From contig CAMDWT010000002.1 of the NCBI GenBank assembly GCA_945877505.1, positions 35,453 through 99,452 of the forward strand: 64,000 nt of DNA, given 5' to 3'. Source of the DNA: Crenothrix polyspora (GTDB lineage Bacteria > Pseudomonadota > Gammaproteobacteria > Methylococcales > Methylomonadaceae). Of the stretch, positions 1 through 11,914 are shown one piece after another. Numbering within the stretch: position 1 is the first letter of the stretch; every line of letters starts with the position of its first letter. A model generated the notes under the pieces. That model had not been told where the DNA came from and made no database searches. It worked only from the letters and a program-made list of their open reading frames with translations. The translations under genes were made by a program, and so were the position numbers.

Positions 1-42
1 ATGAAATTGCGCTCGAATCACAGGGTACATAGATTGTAAAAC

Positions 43-519
43 TCATGCCGATGCCTCAATTTCATTAATAGTTGTATCAAAACTCTCTGTTGATACTCGG
101 CCATAAATTTCAGTACCAATCTGCATAGCGGGTGAACATGCACAATTTCCTAAACAATAAACAGGTTCAAGAGAAAATTGACCGTCTGCGGTTGTTTCAT
201 GAAAATCAATACCTAAGCGAGATTTAACATGATTTTCTAGATGCTTACCGCCCATAGCTTGACAAGATTCGGCACGACAAAGGTGGATGGTATTTTTGCC
301 TGGCTTAGTATTTCTAAAATAATGATAAAAGCTGATAACACCATGAACTTCAGCGCGAGAAAGGTTCAAAGCCTTGGCGATGGTGGGAATGCTTTCATCT
401 GGGACAAAACCTAACGTATCTTGAATGGCATGTAAAATAGGCAATAAAGCGCCAGGTTTATCCTTAAGTGAGGTGGTTATATTTTGCACGGTCACTTGCA
501 TAGTGCTTGATTCGGTCAT
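43..519 (-). CDS. fdsG: NAD-dependent formate dehydrogenase gamma subunit / NuoE-like 2Fe-2S protein
   Basis: ORF translation has the thioredoxin-like 2Fe-2S pattern ([13 protein letters not shown] ... [12 protein letters not shown]) typical of NuoE/FdsG; the [10 protein letters not shown] form favours FdsG. Confidence 0.8.
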   Translation of the reverse strand: MTESSTMQVTVQNITTSLKDKPGALLPILHAIQDTLGFVPDESIPTIAKALNLSRAEVHGVISFYHYFRNTKPGKNTIHLCRAESCQAMGGKHLENHVKSRLGIDFHETTADGQFSLEPVYCLGNCACSPAMQIGTEIYGRVSTESFDTTINEIEASA

Positions 520-834
520 ACTTAACTCTCAATAGCGATTCTGTTCGTTAAAACAACGCATAGCCTGTGCGTGTCTTAAAATGTTTCGCTAGCATAGCAC
601 AAGAAAATTTATGTGTAAAAGACACAATATGTAGGTTTTATTATGTAAATTAGAGGATTGAGAGGTTCAGAGAATACAGCGATAGATAAAGCTGATTTTA
701 ATGAACTAAAAATAAGTTTAAAGCGGTATTAAAAAAGATAATAAATCAAATAGAAGCTGGTTTTTTTGAAGGATTTATTTGAACAAAAAAAGCAGGGGGA
801 GGGCTGGATTGATAGGTTTTTCTAGGAGGTACAT

Positions 835-876
835 AAAAAAACAGCCGCCTTATTTAAAATAGGGCGGCTGTTTAAT
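835..876 (-). terminator. Rho-independent terminator of the cold-shock gene
   Basis: Perfect inverted repeat AAACAGCCGCC...GGCGGCTGTTT followed by a T-tract on the minus strand, just 3' of the csp ORF. Confidence 0.8.
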
Positions 877-881
877 AAGCA

Positions 882-1082
882 TTAGATGATAGTGACTTCT
901 TCTGCTTGAGGGCCTTTTTGACCTTGGGTAACAGTAAACTGTACTTTTTGGCCTTCATCAAGAGATTTAAAGCCTGAGCTGTTAATGTTACGGAAGTGAA
1001 CAAAAACATCAGGGCCATTCTCTTGTTGAATAAAGCCGAAACCTTTTTCTGCGTTAAACCATTTAACTGTACCAGTAGTCAT
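882..1082 (-). CDS. cspA: cold-shock protein, CspA family
   Basis: 66 aa, [30 protein letters not shown] cold-shock RNP motifs. Confidence 0.93.
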   Translation of the reverse strand: MTTGTVKWFNAEKGFGFIQQENGPDVFVHFRNINSSGFKSLDEGQKVQFTVTQGQKGPQAEEVTII

Positions 1083-1300
1083 TTTAAGTCCTATGTAAAA
1101 TATGTAATTAAAGCCTTGAGAGGCTATTTAGCGCTGGGAAATTTAAGAATTACTTATGATAAACAGGACGAGCAATATGGTAAAAACTTCGTAAAGATAA
1201 GCATAACGGTAAAACAATTTACAAGCTAAAATAATTTTATAGTGATGCTTTAGTAAAGTCAATAATTTTAGTCCCTAGCAAATGGGGCATTTTAGAGCGG

Positions 1301-2851
1301 TTATTGGAAATAGATTGCCGCACTAATTAGTGTCGCACTAAGGATTACCGTCCATAAAGTTGAGCGGTGATTTGTTTCTAGTTGTTGGCGGAGTAATGCA
1401 ATTTCTCGTTGTTGTATGTCTGCTTGTTGATGAGTTTGAGCTGCATTATTAAGCGCTTTGTAAATTAAAGAAGGTATTTCTGGGAATTGTTCAGCAAATT
1501 CTGGAAATTGTTTTATTAGTTTATTAAATTTTGCTTTAGGCCCTAAACGTTCATGAAACCATTCTTCCAGAAAAGGTTTTGCGGTTTGCCAAAGATCGAG
1601 CTCAGGATATAGTTGTCGCCCTAAACCTTCAATATTGAGCAACGTTTTTTGCAAAAGGACTAATTGCGGTTGTACGTGCATATCAAAGCGACGTGCAGTT
1701 TGAAATAGACGTAATAATAATTGTCCAAAAGAAATATCTTTCAGCGGTTTTTCAAATATGGGTTCACAAACGCTACGAATGGCCGATTCAAACTCTTCAA
1801 TACGGGTAGTACTGGGGACCCAGCCAGATTCTACGTGCATTTCAGCAACTTTACGGTAATCTCGATTAAAAAAAGCAAGAAAGTTTTCGGCCAGATAACG
1901 CTGATCAGATAAAGATAAAGAACCGACAATGCCAAAATCAACGGCTATATACTTATCCGGTACTTCAACAAAAATATTACCGGGATGCATGTCGGCATGA
2001 AAGAAGTTATCTCTAAATACTTGCGTGAAAAAGATTTCTACACCACGTTCTGCGAGCAATTTAAAGTTGGCTCCCTTTTCTTTTAGTTGTTCTATTTCGC
2101 CAACGGGAATGCCATAAATTCTTTCCATGACCATTACTTTTTTTCGCGTAAGAGGCCAATGCACTTCTGGGATATAAATCAGTTCGGAGTTTTCAAAATT
2201 TCGACGTAATTTTGCTGCGTTCCCCGCCTCTCTAACGAGATCAAGTTCATCAAGTGTTGTTCTTTCAAATTCAGCAACTACATCAATCGCGCGTAATCGC
2301 CGTGCATCTGGCCAGAATTTTTCTGCAAAACGGGCTAATTCATAAAGTAAGCCAATATCAGAAAGAATTCTTTTTTCGATGTCTGGGCGGAGTACTTTAA
2401 CGATTACATTTTCTCCCGTATGGAGAATAGCGGTATGGACTTGTGCAACAGAAGCTGACGCTAAAGGAGAGGGATCAAACTCTGCAAAGGCTTCGGCAAT
2501 AGACATCCCCAGTTCTGTTTCAATGATGTTACGGGCAATTTCATTGGCAAAGGGAGGTACTCGGTCTTGTAGTTTTACCAGTTCATCTGAAATGTCTTCT
2601 GGTAACAAATCTTTACGCGTCGATAAAGCTTGGCCAAACTTAACATAAATCGGCCCGAGATCCTCTAAAGCGCGCCGTATTCTGAAGCCTCGTGAATCAG
2701 TTTGAGATTTAAGCCAGTAACTAGGGGTGATAAAAGCTAAATAGCGAATAGGTCGAAATAAATGAGTCTTTAAGACAATTTCATCTAAACCATGAAAAAT
2801 AAGAACCCAGTTAATATGGATCAGGCGAAATAATAATTTAGGTCGGATCAC
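1301..2851 (-). CDS. ubiB: ubiquinone biosynthesis protein UbiB (ABC1/ADCK kinase-like)
   Basis: LGPIYVKFGQALSTRKDLLP, HADMHPGNIFV motifs; adjacent to ubiJ/ubiE. Confidence 0.95.
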   Translation of the reverse strand: MIRPKLLFRLIHINWVLIFHGLDEIVLKTHLFRPIRYLAFITPSYWLKSQTDSRGFRIRRALEDLGPIYVKFGQALSTRKDLLPEDISDELVKLQDRVPPFANEIARNIIETELGMSIAEAFAEFDPSPLASASVAQVHTAILHTGENVIVKVLRPDIEKRILSDIGLLYELARFAEKFWPDARRLRAIDVVAEFERTTLDELDLVREAGNAAKLRRNFENSELIYIPEVHWPLTRKKVMVMERIYGIPVGEIEQLKEKGANFKLLAERGVEIFFTQVFRDNFFHADMHPGNIFVEVPDKYIAVDFGIVGSLSLSDQRYLAENFLAFFNRDYRKVAEMHVESGWVPSTTRIEEFESAIRSVCEPIFEKPLKDISFGQLLLRLFQTARRFDMHVQPQLVLLQKTLLNIEGLGRQLYPELDLWQTAKPFLEEWFHERLGPKAKFNKLIKQFPEFAEQFPEIPSLIYKALNNAAQTHQQADIQQREIALLRQQLETNHRSTLWTVILSATLISAAIYFQ

Positions 2852-3491
2852 AAGTTACCTTTGTTTGAAGTCGATCAATTCTACTTTGTAAGCGGTCAAA
2901 GTCAGTGCGAAGTAAATCAATCTGCTTATAAAAAATATCCATTTCAGGTGGAGCAGGAAGATCGCGTGTCTCTTCTTGCAAGAATTCTGAAGCATTAAGT
3001 CGAAAAGTTTCAATAGACTCTTGTCCCCAATTTTGACTGGCCCTGACAAATTGAATTATGTTATTTGCTAATGTGTCGCCTGTGTAACGCGCTAATTGTT
3101 GTTCAAGATTAATATCGAGTTTGGCGAATAAGGTTTGAAACTTTCTGCCTGTTTGCATATCGCCTTCAATGACAACCTTGCCAGAGAAAATTGACCTCAT
3201 AGGATTTGAGCTAAGCCCCATTAAGCCAAAAGCAAACGCTGAGCCAGTAAGTCGTGTACTGGGTTCATCACTGCTGTAATCAAGCAGTTGAATTGAGTCA
3301 ACACTAGGGCATAAATAAATAGTTTCATTAAAGGGTGTGATAGTGACGGCGATAGTTTTTCCTGCTATGGGCGTCAGAAACGTAGCAACATTCTGATCCA
3401 TAGCAAGAAACTTGTTTAGCGCAGTCTCTAAGATGCTCATTAATAATGGTTTGAGGGTCATACTAGATTTTGTAGCCTCTATGGACAGCAA
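2838..3491 (-). CDS. ubiJ: ubiquinone biosynthesis accessory factor UbiJ (SCP2 domain)
   Basis: SCP2-like N-terminus, C-terminal coiled coil, position between ubiE and ubiB. Confidence 0.85.
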   Translation of the reverse strand: MLSIEATKSSMTLKPLLMSILETALNKFLAMDQNVATFLTPIAGKTIAVTITPFNETIYLCPSVDSIQLLDYSSDEPSTRLTGSAFAFGLMGLSSNPMRSIFSGKVVIEGDMQTGRKFQTLFAKLDINLEQQLARYTGDTLANNIIQFVRASQNWGQESIETFRLNASEFLQEETRDLPAPPEMDIFYKQIDLLRTDFDRLQSRIDRLQTKVTCDPT

Positions 3492-4212
3492 CGATACCTT
3501 GGCTCATGTTGAAAAACTCACAGCGCTCTAAACCGGCATTCTCCATCATTTTTTTAAGCTCATCTTGTTTAGGGTGCATGCGTATTGATTCAGCAAGATA
3601 ACGATAACTGTCTTCATCTTTGGCAACAAATTTACCGATTTTAGGGAGTAGTTTAAATGAATAAAAATCGTATACTTTTTCAGTGATTTTATCGACAGGA
3701 TGAGAGAATTCCAAAACGATAACGCGTCCACCTGGTTTTAATACTCGATACATTGATCGTAACGCAGCATCTTTATCGGTAACGTTTCTAAGACCAAAAG
3801 CGATGCAAACGCAATCAAAAGTATTATCTTCAAACGGAAGGCATTCAGCATTAACTTGTGCATAGCGAATGTTACCAATCAAGCCTTTATCAATCAGTCG
3901 ATTACGTCCTGTGCGTAGCATCTCAGAATTGATGTCGGCTAAAACAACTTGACCGTCTTTTCCAACACGTTGTTCAAATAGCACGGTTAAGTCGCCAGTA
4001 CCTCCTGCCAAATCAAGTACTTGCTCGCCTTTTCGGACATTGCTTAATTGAACAGCAACCCGTTTCCAGATACGGTGTATTCCAAGAGACATCAAGTCAT
4101 TCATAATGTCGTACTGTCCTGCAACAGAATCAAATACACCGCGAACTAGATTAACTTTATCTTCAGTAGCGACTTGTTTAAAACCAAAATGGGTGGTGTT
4201 ATCTTTTGTCAT
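3463..4212 (-). CDS. ubiE: demethylmenaquinone/2-methoxy-6-polyprenyl-benzoquinol methyltransferase
   Basis: [40 protein letters not shown] motif. Confidence 0.96.
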   Translation of the reverse strand: MTKDNTTHFGFKQVATEDKVNLVRGVFDSVAGQYDIMNDLMSLGIHRIWKRVAVQLSNVRKGEQVLDLAGGTGDLTVLFEQRVGKDGQVVLADINSEMLRTGRNRLIDKGLIGNIRYAQVNAECLPFEDNTFDCVCIAFGLRNVTDKDAALRSMYRVLKPGGRVIVLEFSHPVDKITEKVYDFYSFKLLPKIGKFVAKDEDSYRYLAESIRMHPKQDELKKMMENAGLERCEFFNMSQGIVAVHRGYKI

Positions 4213-4610
4213 ATTTGTTCCGTAATTTTTAGTGTTTCTTTGCGTTTATGTCCAGCGATTACAAGCTTATTAAGATAATTTGCCCATAAGGACTGATATT
4301 CAGAGCCTAATTTATAGAGTAGATCCCATGTGTAAATGCCACTATTGTGACCATCGCTAAATACGAGAGCGACCGCATAATTTCCAATAGGTTTAATCTC
4401 TATAATGCCCACATCTTCTTTATCTAGTTGCAGTATTTCTTGTCCTGGAGCATGGCCAACTGCTTCCGCCGATGGCGTATAGACGCGAAGATATTCACAG
4501 GGTAATTGGAAAGTGCTACCCTCTGCAAAACTTACATCAAGCCTATTAGAGGCTTGATGTAATTTAATTTCAGTAGGCCAAGTATTACAAGGAGTTACAA
4601 TTAAGCGCAT
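4209..4610 (-). CDS. DUF971 (gamma-butyrobetaine hydroxylase-like N-terminal) protein
   Basis: Small DUF971-type protein ([31 protein letters not shown]) between ubiE and hslU, a common gammaproteobacterial arrangement. Confidence 0.85.
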   Translation of the reverse strand: MRLIVTPCNTWPTEIKLHQASNRLDVSFAEGSTFQLPCEYLRVYTPSAEAVGHAPGQEILQLDKEDVGIIEIKPIGNYAVALVFSDGHNSGIYTWDLLYKLGSEYQSLWANYLNKLVIAGHKRKETLKITEQI

Positions 4611-4668
4611 ATAATATAATAAAAATCAGCTATCACCGATAGTTGAGTGCTGTTAAGAGTATGTTTTG

Positions 4669-5994
4669 TTATAAAATATAACGACTTAAATCTTCATCTT
4701 CTGCAAACTCAGTTAAGTGCTGATCAACATAGTTAGCATCAATTATGATGGTTTTTTCGCTAAGGTCAGGTGCATTATATGAGATTTCTTCTAGTAATCT
4801 CTCTAGCATCGTGTGAAGCCGTCTTGCGCCAATATTTTCAGTCGTTTCATTGACTTGCCAGCCCAGTTCTGCAATACGTTGAATGCCATCTAAGGCAAAC
4901 GTTAGTGTTACGCCTTCAGTCGCTAATAACGCCTCATACTGTTCTGTTAATGACGCATTGGGCTCAGTTAGAATACGAACAAAGTCATCTGCAGTTAATG
5001 CACTTAACTCGACACGAATAGGGAAACGGCCTTGTAGTTCTGGTATTAAGTCCGATGGTTTGGCTACATGGAAGGCACCCGAAGCGATGAAGAGTATATG
5101 GTCGGTTTTGATAGCGCCATATTTTGTACTGACTGTACTTCCCTCTACTAAGGGTAATAAATCTCGTTGAACGCCTTCGCGGGAGACTTCGCCTCCGCCA
5201 CCACCCAATTCTGAGCGCTTGCAAATTTTGTCTATTTCATCAAGAAATACAATACCATTTTGTTCCACAGCATCAACGGCGCGACTACGAATATCATCTT
5301 CATTAACTAGCTTAGCGGCTTCTTCTTCTTGTAAAGCATGCAATGCTTTTTTAATGGACATTTTACGTGATCGAGTCTTGCTTGAGCCCATGTTTTGAAA
5401 CATGCCTTGTAACTGACTTGTCATTTCCTCCATGCCGGGAGGTGCCATGATTTCTACGCCCATCGGGGCTACATTGATTTCAATTTCAATTTCTTTAGTG
5501 TCTAAGTCGCCTTCGCGTAGTTTTTTACGCATTTTTTGACGAGTAGAATCTTCAGTGTCTGAAAGCATGCCGGCATCAGCTTTGGGTAGCAGAATATCGA
5601 GGATTTTTTCTTCAGCAGCGTCGTAAGCTTTAGTTTGAACTTTTTCCATCTCCGCCATGCGTGTCATATTGACGGCAGTATCAACTAAATCTCGAATGAT
5701 GGATTCAACATCTCTACCGACATAACCGACTTCAGTGAATTTAGTTGCTTCGATTTTTATAAAAGGAGCATTAGCTAAGCGAGCAAGGCGGCGAGCAATT
5801 TCTGTTTTACCAACACCAGTAGGGCCAATCATTAAAATGTTTTTTGGTGTAATTTCATCGCGCAACGTAGGGGCTACTTGCTGGCGACGCCAACGGTTTC
5901 TCAATGCGATAGCCACAGATCGTTTGGCGCTGGCTTGACCAACAATATGTTTATCTAGCTCACTTACAATTTCTTTGGGGGTCATCTGTGTCAT
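4669..5994 (-). CDS. hslU: ATP-dependent protease ATPase subunit HslU
   Basis: [50 protein letters not shown]-terminal DLSRYIL. Confidence 0.97.
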   Translation of the reverse strand: MTQMTPKEIVSELDKHIVGQASAKRSVAIALRNRWRRQQVAPTLRDEITPKNILMIGPTGVGKTEIARRLARLANAPFIKIEATKFTEVGYVGRDVESIIRDLVDTAVNMTRMAEMEKVQTKAYDAAEEKILDILLPKADAGMLSDTEDSTRQKMRKKLREGDLDTKEIEIEINVAPMGVEIMAPPGMEEMTSQLQGMFQNMGSSKTRSRKMSIKKALHALQEEEAAKLVNEDDIRSRAVDAVEQNGIVFLDEIDKICKRSELGGGGGEVSREGVQRDLLPLVEGSTVSTKYGAIKTDHILFIASGAFHVAKPSDLIPELQGRFPIRVELSALTADDFVRILTEPNASLTEQYEALLATEGVTLTFALDGIQRIAELGWQVNETTENIGARRLHTMLERLLEEISYNAPDLSEKTIIIDANYVDQHLTEFAEDEDLSRYIL

Positions 5995-5998
5995 GCGA

Positions 5999-6544
5999 TT
6001 ACTCGTTGGGTTCGGCGTCTAATTCTTCTATGCGGAGATTGTGGTTGGTATAAATACAAATATCAGCGGCTATATTTAGGGACCTTTCGACAATTTCACG
6101 TGCGCTCAGATTGGTGTTTTCAAGTAATGCTCGGGCGGCAGCCTGTGCAAAAGCACCGCCTGAGCCTATAGCCATCAGGTCAAATTCAGGCTCGATAACA
6201 TCGCCGGTTCCAGAAATAATTAAAGAAGTTCTGGCATCGGCAATAGTGAGTAAAGCTTCTAGTTTACGGAGTGCTCTATCCGTACGCCAGTCTTTAGCCA
6301 TTTCAACAGCCGCTCTAGTTAAATTACCGCGATGCTTTTCTAATTTACCTTCAAAGTGCTCAAATAAAGTAAAGGCATCTGCCGTTGCGCCAGCAAACCC
6401 TGCAATAACTTTGTCGTGATATAATCGGCGAACTTTTCGGGCATTACCTTTCATGACAGTGTTACCTAAAGTGACCTGTCCATCACCGCCAATAACAACT
6501 TTGTTGCCTCTGCGAACAGAAAGTATGGTTGTTCCTCTAAACAC
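5999..6544 (-). CDS. hslV: ATP-dependent protease peptidase subunit HslV
   Basis: [41 protein letters not shown]-terminal catalytic Thr. Confidence 0.97.
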   Translation of the reverse strand: MFRGTTILSVRRGNKVVIGGDGQVTLGNTVMKGNARKVRRLYHDKVIAGFAGATADAFTLFEHFEGKLEKHRGNLTRAAVEMAKDWRTDRALRKLEALLTIADARTSLIISGTGDVIEPEFDLMAIGSGGAFAQAAARALLENTNLSAREIVERSLNIAADICIYTNHNLRIEELDAEPNE

Positions 6545-6826
6545 TTTAATATCCTAAGCTTTAAAAAATATAATGTTGATTTTACATGGTATCAATAGAA
6601 AATGTGGGAAAAAAACAGAAATGCTTCGGCCGGTAATGGTTATTGAGAACATTTATGAGAAAGCCGAATTAGGATCGAGACAGAGTAAAGTGATTAGTCT
6701 GTAGTTGGATATTGTTGTTAGGGGGCTTGAGTGGAAAATAAAGCATGACAAAAGCTCAGTATAAGCCCTATTATTTTAATTTTTTAAGTTGATTCTCCGT
6801 ATAACTTGCTGCATAAGGTTTAAAGC

Positions 6827-8713
6827 ATGTCGATCCATTATATTTTTAGTTTAATTATCATTGCATTTTTTGTGGGTTGTGCGCCGACTCGGCAAATTAC
6901 GGTTGATTACCCTTCTGCTCATGTTGCTGAGACGCAGTCAGCTCAGTTAACGCAGTCACATCCTTTTCAAGCACTACCTGGGTTTCAGGTTATTGATGGC
7001 GATGATTATTATGTAAGACTAATTTCTGAGTTCGACTTTAAGGGGGAGAATGTATTAAAAAGTGGTTGCAGTAACATTGCACCATCCTATGAGAAAGGTG
7101 ATTTGTCATCTACCCTTATATTTTCTGTGAAGAATGAAAGCCTCGTTTTTAATAATGAGGCGGTAGGATTTTTATACCAAGCGGGCTCGGGAAAGTGTAA
7201 TTTTAAATTTGATGCAAAGAAAATAACACTTACACCCTGGATGCGTTTGGATTTAGGTAAGGAAACTCAGGTTGATTATAGTTTTTTATCTAGTGCGAAT
7301 AGTGATGTTGATGTGTCCGGCTTAGTGGGTGATGTGACAACTGCCAGTAACATGCTAGCGTTAACAGGTGTTGGTATGGGCGTTTCTGTAGTGGGTCAGT
7401 TTGCGGGTCAATGGGCAAAGAATAATCCTCAAGCTCTCGCAAAATCAACGTCAGCAAAGCATAGTTCGGAGTCACATTCGCTTCCTACTTTTATAAGTTT
7501 TTCTGGTAAGACAGGCGCACTTAATCAAACGATATTTAAGGTATATGCAGTTGCCGAAGGTGGTATCAATATCTTTGCTTCGGATACGCAGCCAATAGGT
7601 GAGCTTAAGATTTACCCTGAAATTATTCCTTCTTTATTATTAAAGACGACTCCAGAGGGTATTCCTGATGCAAGAGATTTGTCTTTTGATGAAATTGGCT
7701 ATTTACCCATTAAGACGGCAACGGGTGAGATAAAATTATTGCAACTGATTGAACAATCGAAGCATCCAGCAAAGCCAAATCTAAAGCCAAACTGGAATAA
7801 TTATGAAGAGGTTGAAAACAATTGCCGAAAAATAAAATTGGTGATGAAGGATTTAGGGTTTAATAAGTTTGATCGTAATGCATTTCTGTATTATTTTTTG
7901 ATCAATGATAATAATTGGAAAAATTATAATATAACGCATCAGAAAGCACTAAGCGACGAGCTAAACTTGAAAGTGATGGAGTCTTATCGGAAAAAAGGTT
8001 TCGGGATGTGTCTAGCTACAGAAGATTATGCGGTTATGAAGGCGATTGGATTGCCTGTTAATTTATCCTCAGATTGGCAGGTGATTGAAGATACTGGGCA
8101 GAAAAAAGAACAATTTTTAACCCCACTTAAATCGATTGAGCGACAGTTAATCTCTGTACTAAAAAACTCAAATAGAGCTGAAATGGAGCGACAATTATAT
8201 CCTTTGCTAGCAACCACTAAGACGGGTGAGGGCAGTGTGTTATTGCAAAATCATTTGGGTGAGTTTGGTTTGGAGAAGTTATTGGCTAGTCCGGTGGTTG
8301 AGCCGGTTGCGACACCCCTTCCTGACGCGACAGCTCAGCCTTCAATAGTTCCTGTTACGCCTGCTTTACCTAATTCAGTGGCCAGTTCAATGCCAGGTGA
8401 GGGGCTTGTTGTAAGTGCGCGCCAATTGGTGCAGGTCTTTTCTGGTTTGTCTTTTGATGAGTTTAGCTGCGCACGTATTATTCCTAATCAATTAGGTAAG
8501 TCAACGGCAAATGAAGGTATCTTGTTGTTTACCACTAAAGAAGGAAGTCCACGAGCAAAAGGCGGCGCCATGGAGTTTGAGTTCTCAAATGGTAAAATAA
8601 ATAGAATTGCTTTTCAGTTATCGACTTTTCGAGATTTAGAACAGGATGTGGTTGAGCACCCTGAGTCGGGTGGTTGTCGAATAGACCCTTCTTTTGTAAA
8701 TAAATTACATTAA
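6827..8713 (+). CDS. uncharacterised putative lipoprotein
   Basis: 628-aa ORF; signal peptide with lipobox-like FFVGC; Pro-rich linker around residues 490-530; no family recognised. Confidence 0.75.
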   Translation: MSIHYIFSLIIIAFFVGCAPTRQITVDYPSAHVAETQSAQLTQSHPFQALPGFQVIDGDDYYVRLISEFDFKGENVLKSGCSNIAPSYEKGDLSSTLIFSVKNESLVFNNEAVGFLYQAGSGKCNFKFDAKKITLTPWMRLDLGKETQVDYSFLSSANSDVDVSGLVGDVTTASNMLALTGVGMGVSVVGQFAGQWAKNNPQALAKSTSAKHSSESHSLPTFISFSGKTGALNQTIFKVYAVAEGGINIFASDTQPIGELKIYPEIIPSLLLKTTPEGIPDARDLSFDEIGYLPIKTATGEIKLLQLIEQSKHPAKPNLKPNWNNYEEVENNCRKIKLVMKDLGFNKFDRNAFLYYFLINDNNWKNYNITHQKALSDELNLKVMESYRKKGFGMCLATEDYAVMKAIGLPVNLSSDWQVIEDTGQKKEQFLTPLKSIERQLISVLKNSNRAEMERQLYPLLATTKTGEGSVLLQNHLGEFGLEKLLASPVVEPVATPLPDATAQPSIVPVTPALPNSVASSMPGEGLVVSARQLVQVFSGLSFDEFSCARIIPNQLGKSTANEGILLFTTKEGSPRAKGGAMEFEFSNGKINRIAFQLSTFRDLEQDVVEHPESGGCRIDPSFVNKLH

Positions 8714-9047
8714 TTAATGATGAATAGCTAAAGGGGGCGCCAGATTAAAAGGTGTGGTACTGGAATAAGTTTTACGATAAATCTATTTATTGACAGCTCA
8801 TGGCTTTAAAGCGGGAGTTAATTTAGCGCAAAGGCGATCAAGTTTTCTTAATAATAAACGTCATATTTATGGGGTAAATTACAATTGATAATAAGGACAA
8901 CTGGTATAGATAAGCATCATAGGTTAAAATCATCTGGTTTTTTGTGATAATTATTACGTAAATGGAGTGAGGCTAAGTTTTTGGTCTTGAAGTTACGAAG
9001 ATATATTACTTGCAAGCATTTATAACTACTATCGAAGAGGCTGCTCA

Positions 9048-10169
9048 GTGAACAAAGCAAAGCAACTATTCGCAGGTCTGATCTTAATGGCTTCAGGGCT
9101 GGGAACAGTACAAGCGGACTATACGCTAAATTTAATGAAAGGGGTTACAAAGGTCAGTAATGACATTTATGACCTTCATATGCTGATTCTATGGATTTGT
9201 GTAGTCATAGGGGTTGGTGTTTTTGGGGCCATGTTTTACTCAATTTATCACCACCGTAAATCAAAAGGGCATCAAGCGGCTCAGTTTCATGAAAACACAA
9301 CAGTTGAAATCATTTGGACGATAATACCGACCCTGATTTTGGTTGCTATGGCTATTCCAGCAACAAAGACTATGTTGGAATTAAGTGATGTTGAGAAATC
9401 AGATATGACCATCCAAGTTACTGGGCGCCAATGGTACTGGGATTATAAATATCTGGACAGTGACATTCATTTCGAAAGTCATTTAGATGAAGCGAGTGAA
9501 AGAGTCCATAGAACGGTTGGTGCTGATCCTCGATCCGTTCCTCATTATTTATTAAACGTTGATAAGCCACTCGTCATTCCAGTAAAGAAAAAAGTGCGTT
9601 TTGTATTAACTTCAGTTGATGTAATTCACTCTTGGTGGGTGCCAGATTTAGGCTGGAAAAAAGATGCAAATCCTGGCTTTATTAATGAAGCATGGACATC
9701 TGTTGATAAGGCAGGAACTTATCGCGGCCAATGTACAGAGTTGTGTGGAAGAGACCATGCTTTTATGCCTATTGTCGTAATTGCCTTAGAGCAGCCTGAA
9801 TACGATGCATGGGTTAAAAAGACCTTAGAGCAACAAAAACAAAAGCCTGATTTAAGTGATCAAAGTCGCGAACAATTAATGGCACATGGAGAATCGGTTT
9901 ATTTGAAAAATTGTGTCGGCTGTCATCAAATTAATGGTGCCGGTGTTCCTGGGCTCATTCCTGCCTTAACAGGTAGCAAAATTGCGACAGGTAAATGGGA
10001 GTCTTTAGATGGCTTCTTACGCGCAGGTACAGCTAAAATGCCATCCTTTTCTAAATTAGATGGTAAAGAATATGCAGAGCTGATGACTTATGTTCGCAAT
10101 AATCTGGGCAATAAAGTGGGTGATGAATTACAACCCAAGCAAACGGCACTTCCAGACGATGATGACTAA
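9048..10169 (+). CDS. coxB: cytochrome c oxidase subunit II with fused C-terminal cytochrome c domain (caa3 type)
   Basis: CuA region GQCTELCGRDHAFMPI; C-terminal heme c site CVGCH. Confidence 0.96.
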   Translation: MNKAKQLFAGLILMASGLGTVQADYTLNLMKGVTKVSNDIYDLHMLILWICVVIGVGVFGAMFYSIYHHRKSKGHQAAQFHENTTVEIIWTIIPTLILVAMAIPATKTMLELSDVEKSDMTIQVTGRQWYWDYKYLDSDIHFESHLDEASERVHRTVGADPRSVPHYLLNVDKPLVIPVKKKVRFVLTSVDVIHSWWVPDLGWKKDANPGFINEAWTSVDKAGTYRGQCTELCGRDHAFMPIVVIALEQPEYDAWVKKTLEQQKQKPDLSDQSREQLMAHGESVYLKNCVGCHQINGAGVPGLIPALTGSKIATGKWESLDGFLRAGTAKMPSFSKLDGKEYAELMTYVRNNLGNKVGDELQPKQTALPDDDD

Positions 10170-10224
10170 GCTAATAGCGCGCTTGTCGACTCACACTTTT
10201 TTAATAATTTTCGAGGTATAACGT

Positions 10225-11865
10225 ATGTCTGCTGTTGTAGATGAACATGATCATCATGCTGATGATCATCACGATCACGGCCCTGAAAAAGGGTTGTTAA
10301 GATGGATTACTACTACAAATCACAAAGATATTGGCACATTGTATTTATTGTTTGCCTTAGTGATGTTTTTTGTTGGTGGATCAATGGCAATGGTTATTCG
10401 TGCAGAGTTATTTGAACCGGGTTTACAATTTGTAGATCCAGCGTTTTTTAACTCAATGACGACTATGCATGCTTTGGTTATGGTGTTTGGAGCGGTTATG
10501 CCGGCTTTCGTAGGTTTGGCTAACTGGCAAATACCTTTAATGATAGGCGCTGCTGATATGGCGTTGCCGCGCATGAATAACATGAGTTTTTGGATGTTGG
10601 TTGCGGGTGTATTATTGCTAGCAAGTACACTATTTATGGAAGGTGGCGCCCCAAATGGGGGTTGGACATTATATCCGCCCTTAGTGCTGCAACCGATTAC
10701 CGTTGGAAAAGCATTGCCATTCGCGGTCTTTTCGGTACATTTGTTAGGTATTTCTTCCATAATGGGTGCGATTAATATTATTGCTACTATATTTAACATG
10801 CGTGCTCCAGCCATGAAAATGATGGATATGCCCTTGTTTGTTTGGACTTGGTTGATTACTGCCTTTTTGTTGATTGCTGTTATGCCTGTATTTGCGGGCG
10901 CAGTTACTATGTTGTTAACTGATAAGTTTTTCCACACTAGCTTCTTTAATGCTGCGGGTGGTGGAGATCCAGTGCTGTACCAACATATATTCTGGTTCTT
11001 TGGACACCCAGAAGTTTATATTATGATTTTGCCAACTTTTGGTGTTGCTTCTACTATTATTCCAGTATTTGCACGTAAACCTTTGTTTGGTTATGCTTCT
11101 ATGGTTTGGGCGACTGCTTCCATTGCATTTTTGTCTTTTATCGTTTGGGCTCACCATATGTTCACAGTCGGTATGCCAGTCGCCGGTGAGTTATACTTTA
11201 TGTACGCCACCATGATTATTGCAGTTCCGACGGGTGTTAAAGTCTTTAACTGGACAGCCACCATGTGGAAAGGTGCGATGACTTTTGAAACCCCTATGTT
11301 GTTTTCAATTGCCTTTGTTGTCCTGTTCACTATGGGTGGCTTTACTGGTTTGATGATGGCTATTGCGCCTGCAGACTTCCAGTATCATGATACTTATTTT
11401 ATCGTTGCTCATTTTCATTACACCTTAGTGCCGGCTTCAATTTTCATTCTAATGGCTGCTGGTTATTTTTGGTTGCCTAAATGGACTGGACACATGTACA
11501 ACGAGAAAGTAGGGCAATTACATTTTTGGTTGTCAGCTATCTCCGTTAATATATTGTTTTTTCCACAGCACTTTTTAGGATTGGCAGGAATGCCACGTAG
11601 AATTCCCGATTACGCTGTGCAATTTGCAGATTGGAATATGATTTCCAGTATTGGTGGTTTTATATTTGGCGCCAGCCAGTTACTTTTTCTTTATATCGTT
11701 ATTGATACGATTAGAGGCGGTACGGGTGAAAAGGTCTCTGATGAGGTTTGGGAAGATGCGAGCAAGCATGGATTGGAATGGACATTGCCATCCCCCGTTC
11801 CTTATCATACTTGGACAATACCACCGACAAGTGTGCCAACTGAACATGTTTTAGATTCACATTAA
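10225..11865 (+). CDS. coxA: cytochrome c oxidase subunit I
   Basis: Full-length subunit I: WITTTNHKDIGTLYLLF, FGHPEVYIMILP, HHMFTVGMP. Confidence 0.97.
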   Translation: MSAVVDEHDHHADDHHDHGPEKGLLRWITTTNHKDIGTLYLLFALVMFFVGGSMAMVIRAELFEPGLQFVDPAFFNSMTTMHALVMVFGAVMPAFVGLANWQIPLMIGAADMALPRMNNMSFWMLVAGVLLLASTLFMEGGAPNGGWTLYPPLVLQPITVGKALPFAVFSVHLLGISSIMGAINIIATIFNMRAPAMKMMDMPLFVWTWLITAFLLIAVMPVFAGAVTMLLTDKFFHTSFFNAAGGGDPVLYQHIFWFFGHPEVYIMILPTFGVASTIIPVFARKPLFGYASMVWATASIAFLSFIVWAHHMFTVGMPVAGELYFMYATMIIAVPTGVKVFNWTATMWKGAMTFETPMLFSIAFVVLFTMGGFTGLMMAIAPADFQYHDTYFIVAHFHYTLVPASIFILMAAGYFWLPKWTGHMYNEKVGQLHFWLSAISVNILFFPQHFLGLAGMPRRIPDYAVQFADWNMISSIGGFIFGASQLLFLYIVIDTIRGGTGEKVSDEVWEDASKHGLEWTLPSPVPYHTWTIPPTSVPTEHVLDSH

Positions 11866-11914
11866 AGGTAAAAGATACATTGTGGGTTTTTACCTGCAAT
11901 GTATCGCTTAAATT

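Noticed and set aside
996-1229. 77-aa plus-strand ORF over the cspA start
   Set aside because: Overlaps the conserved cspA gene and its probable 5' leader; no SD and no recognised family.
6545-6700. Possible sigma-32 promoter upstream of hslV
   Set aside because: A CCCACATTTT-like -10 can be read on the minus strand, but I could not find a convincing CTTGAA -35 at the right spacing.
10320-10937. 205-aa minus-strand ORF opposite coxA
   Set aside because: Shadow ORF of the strongly conserved coxA; composition is that of antisense translation of a membrane protein and no family is recognisable.
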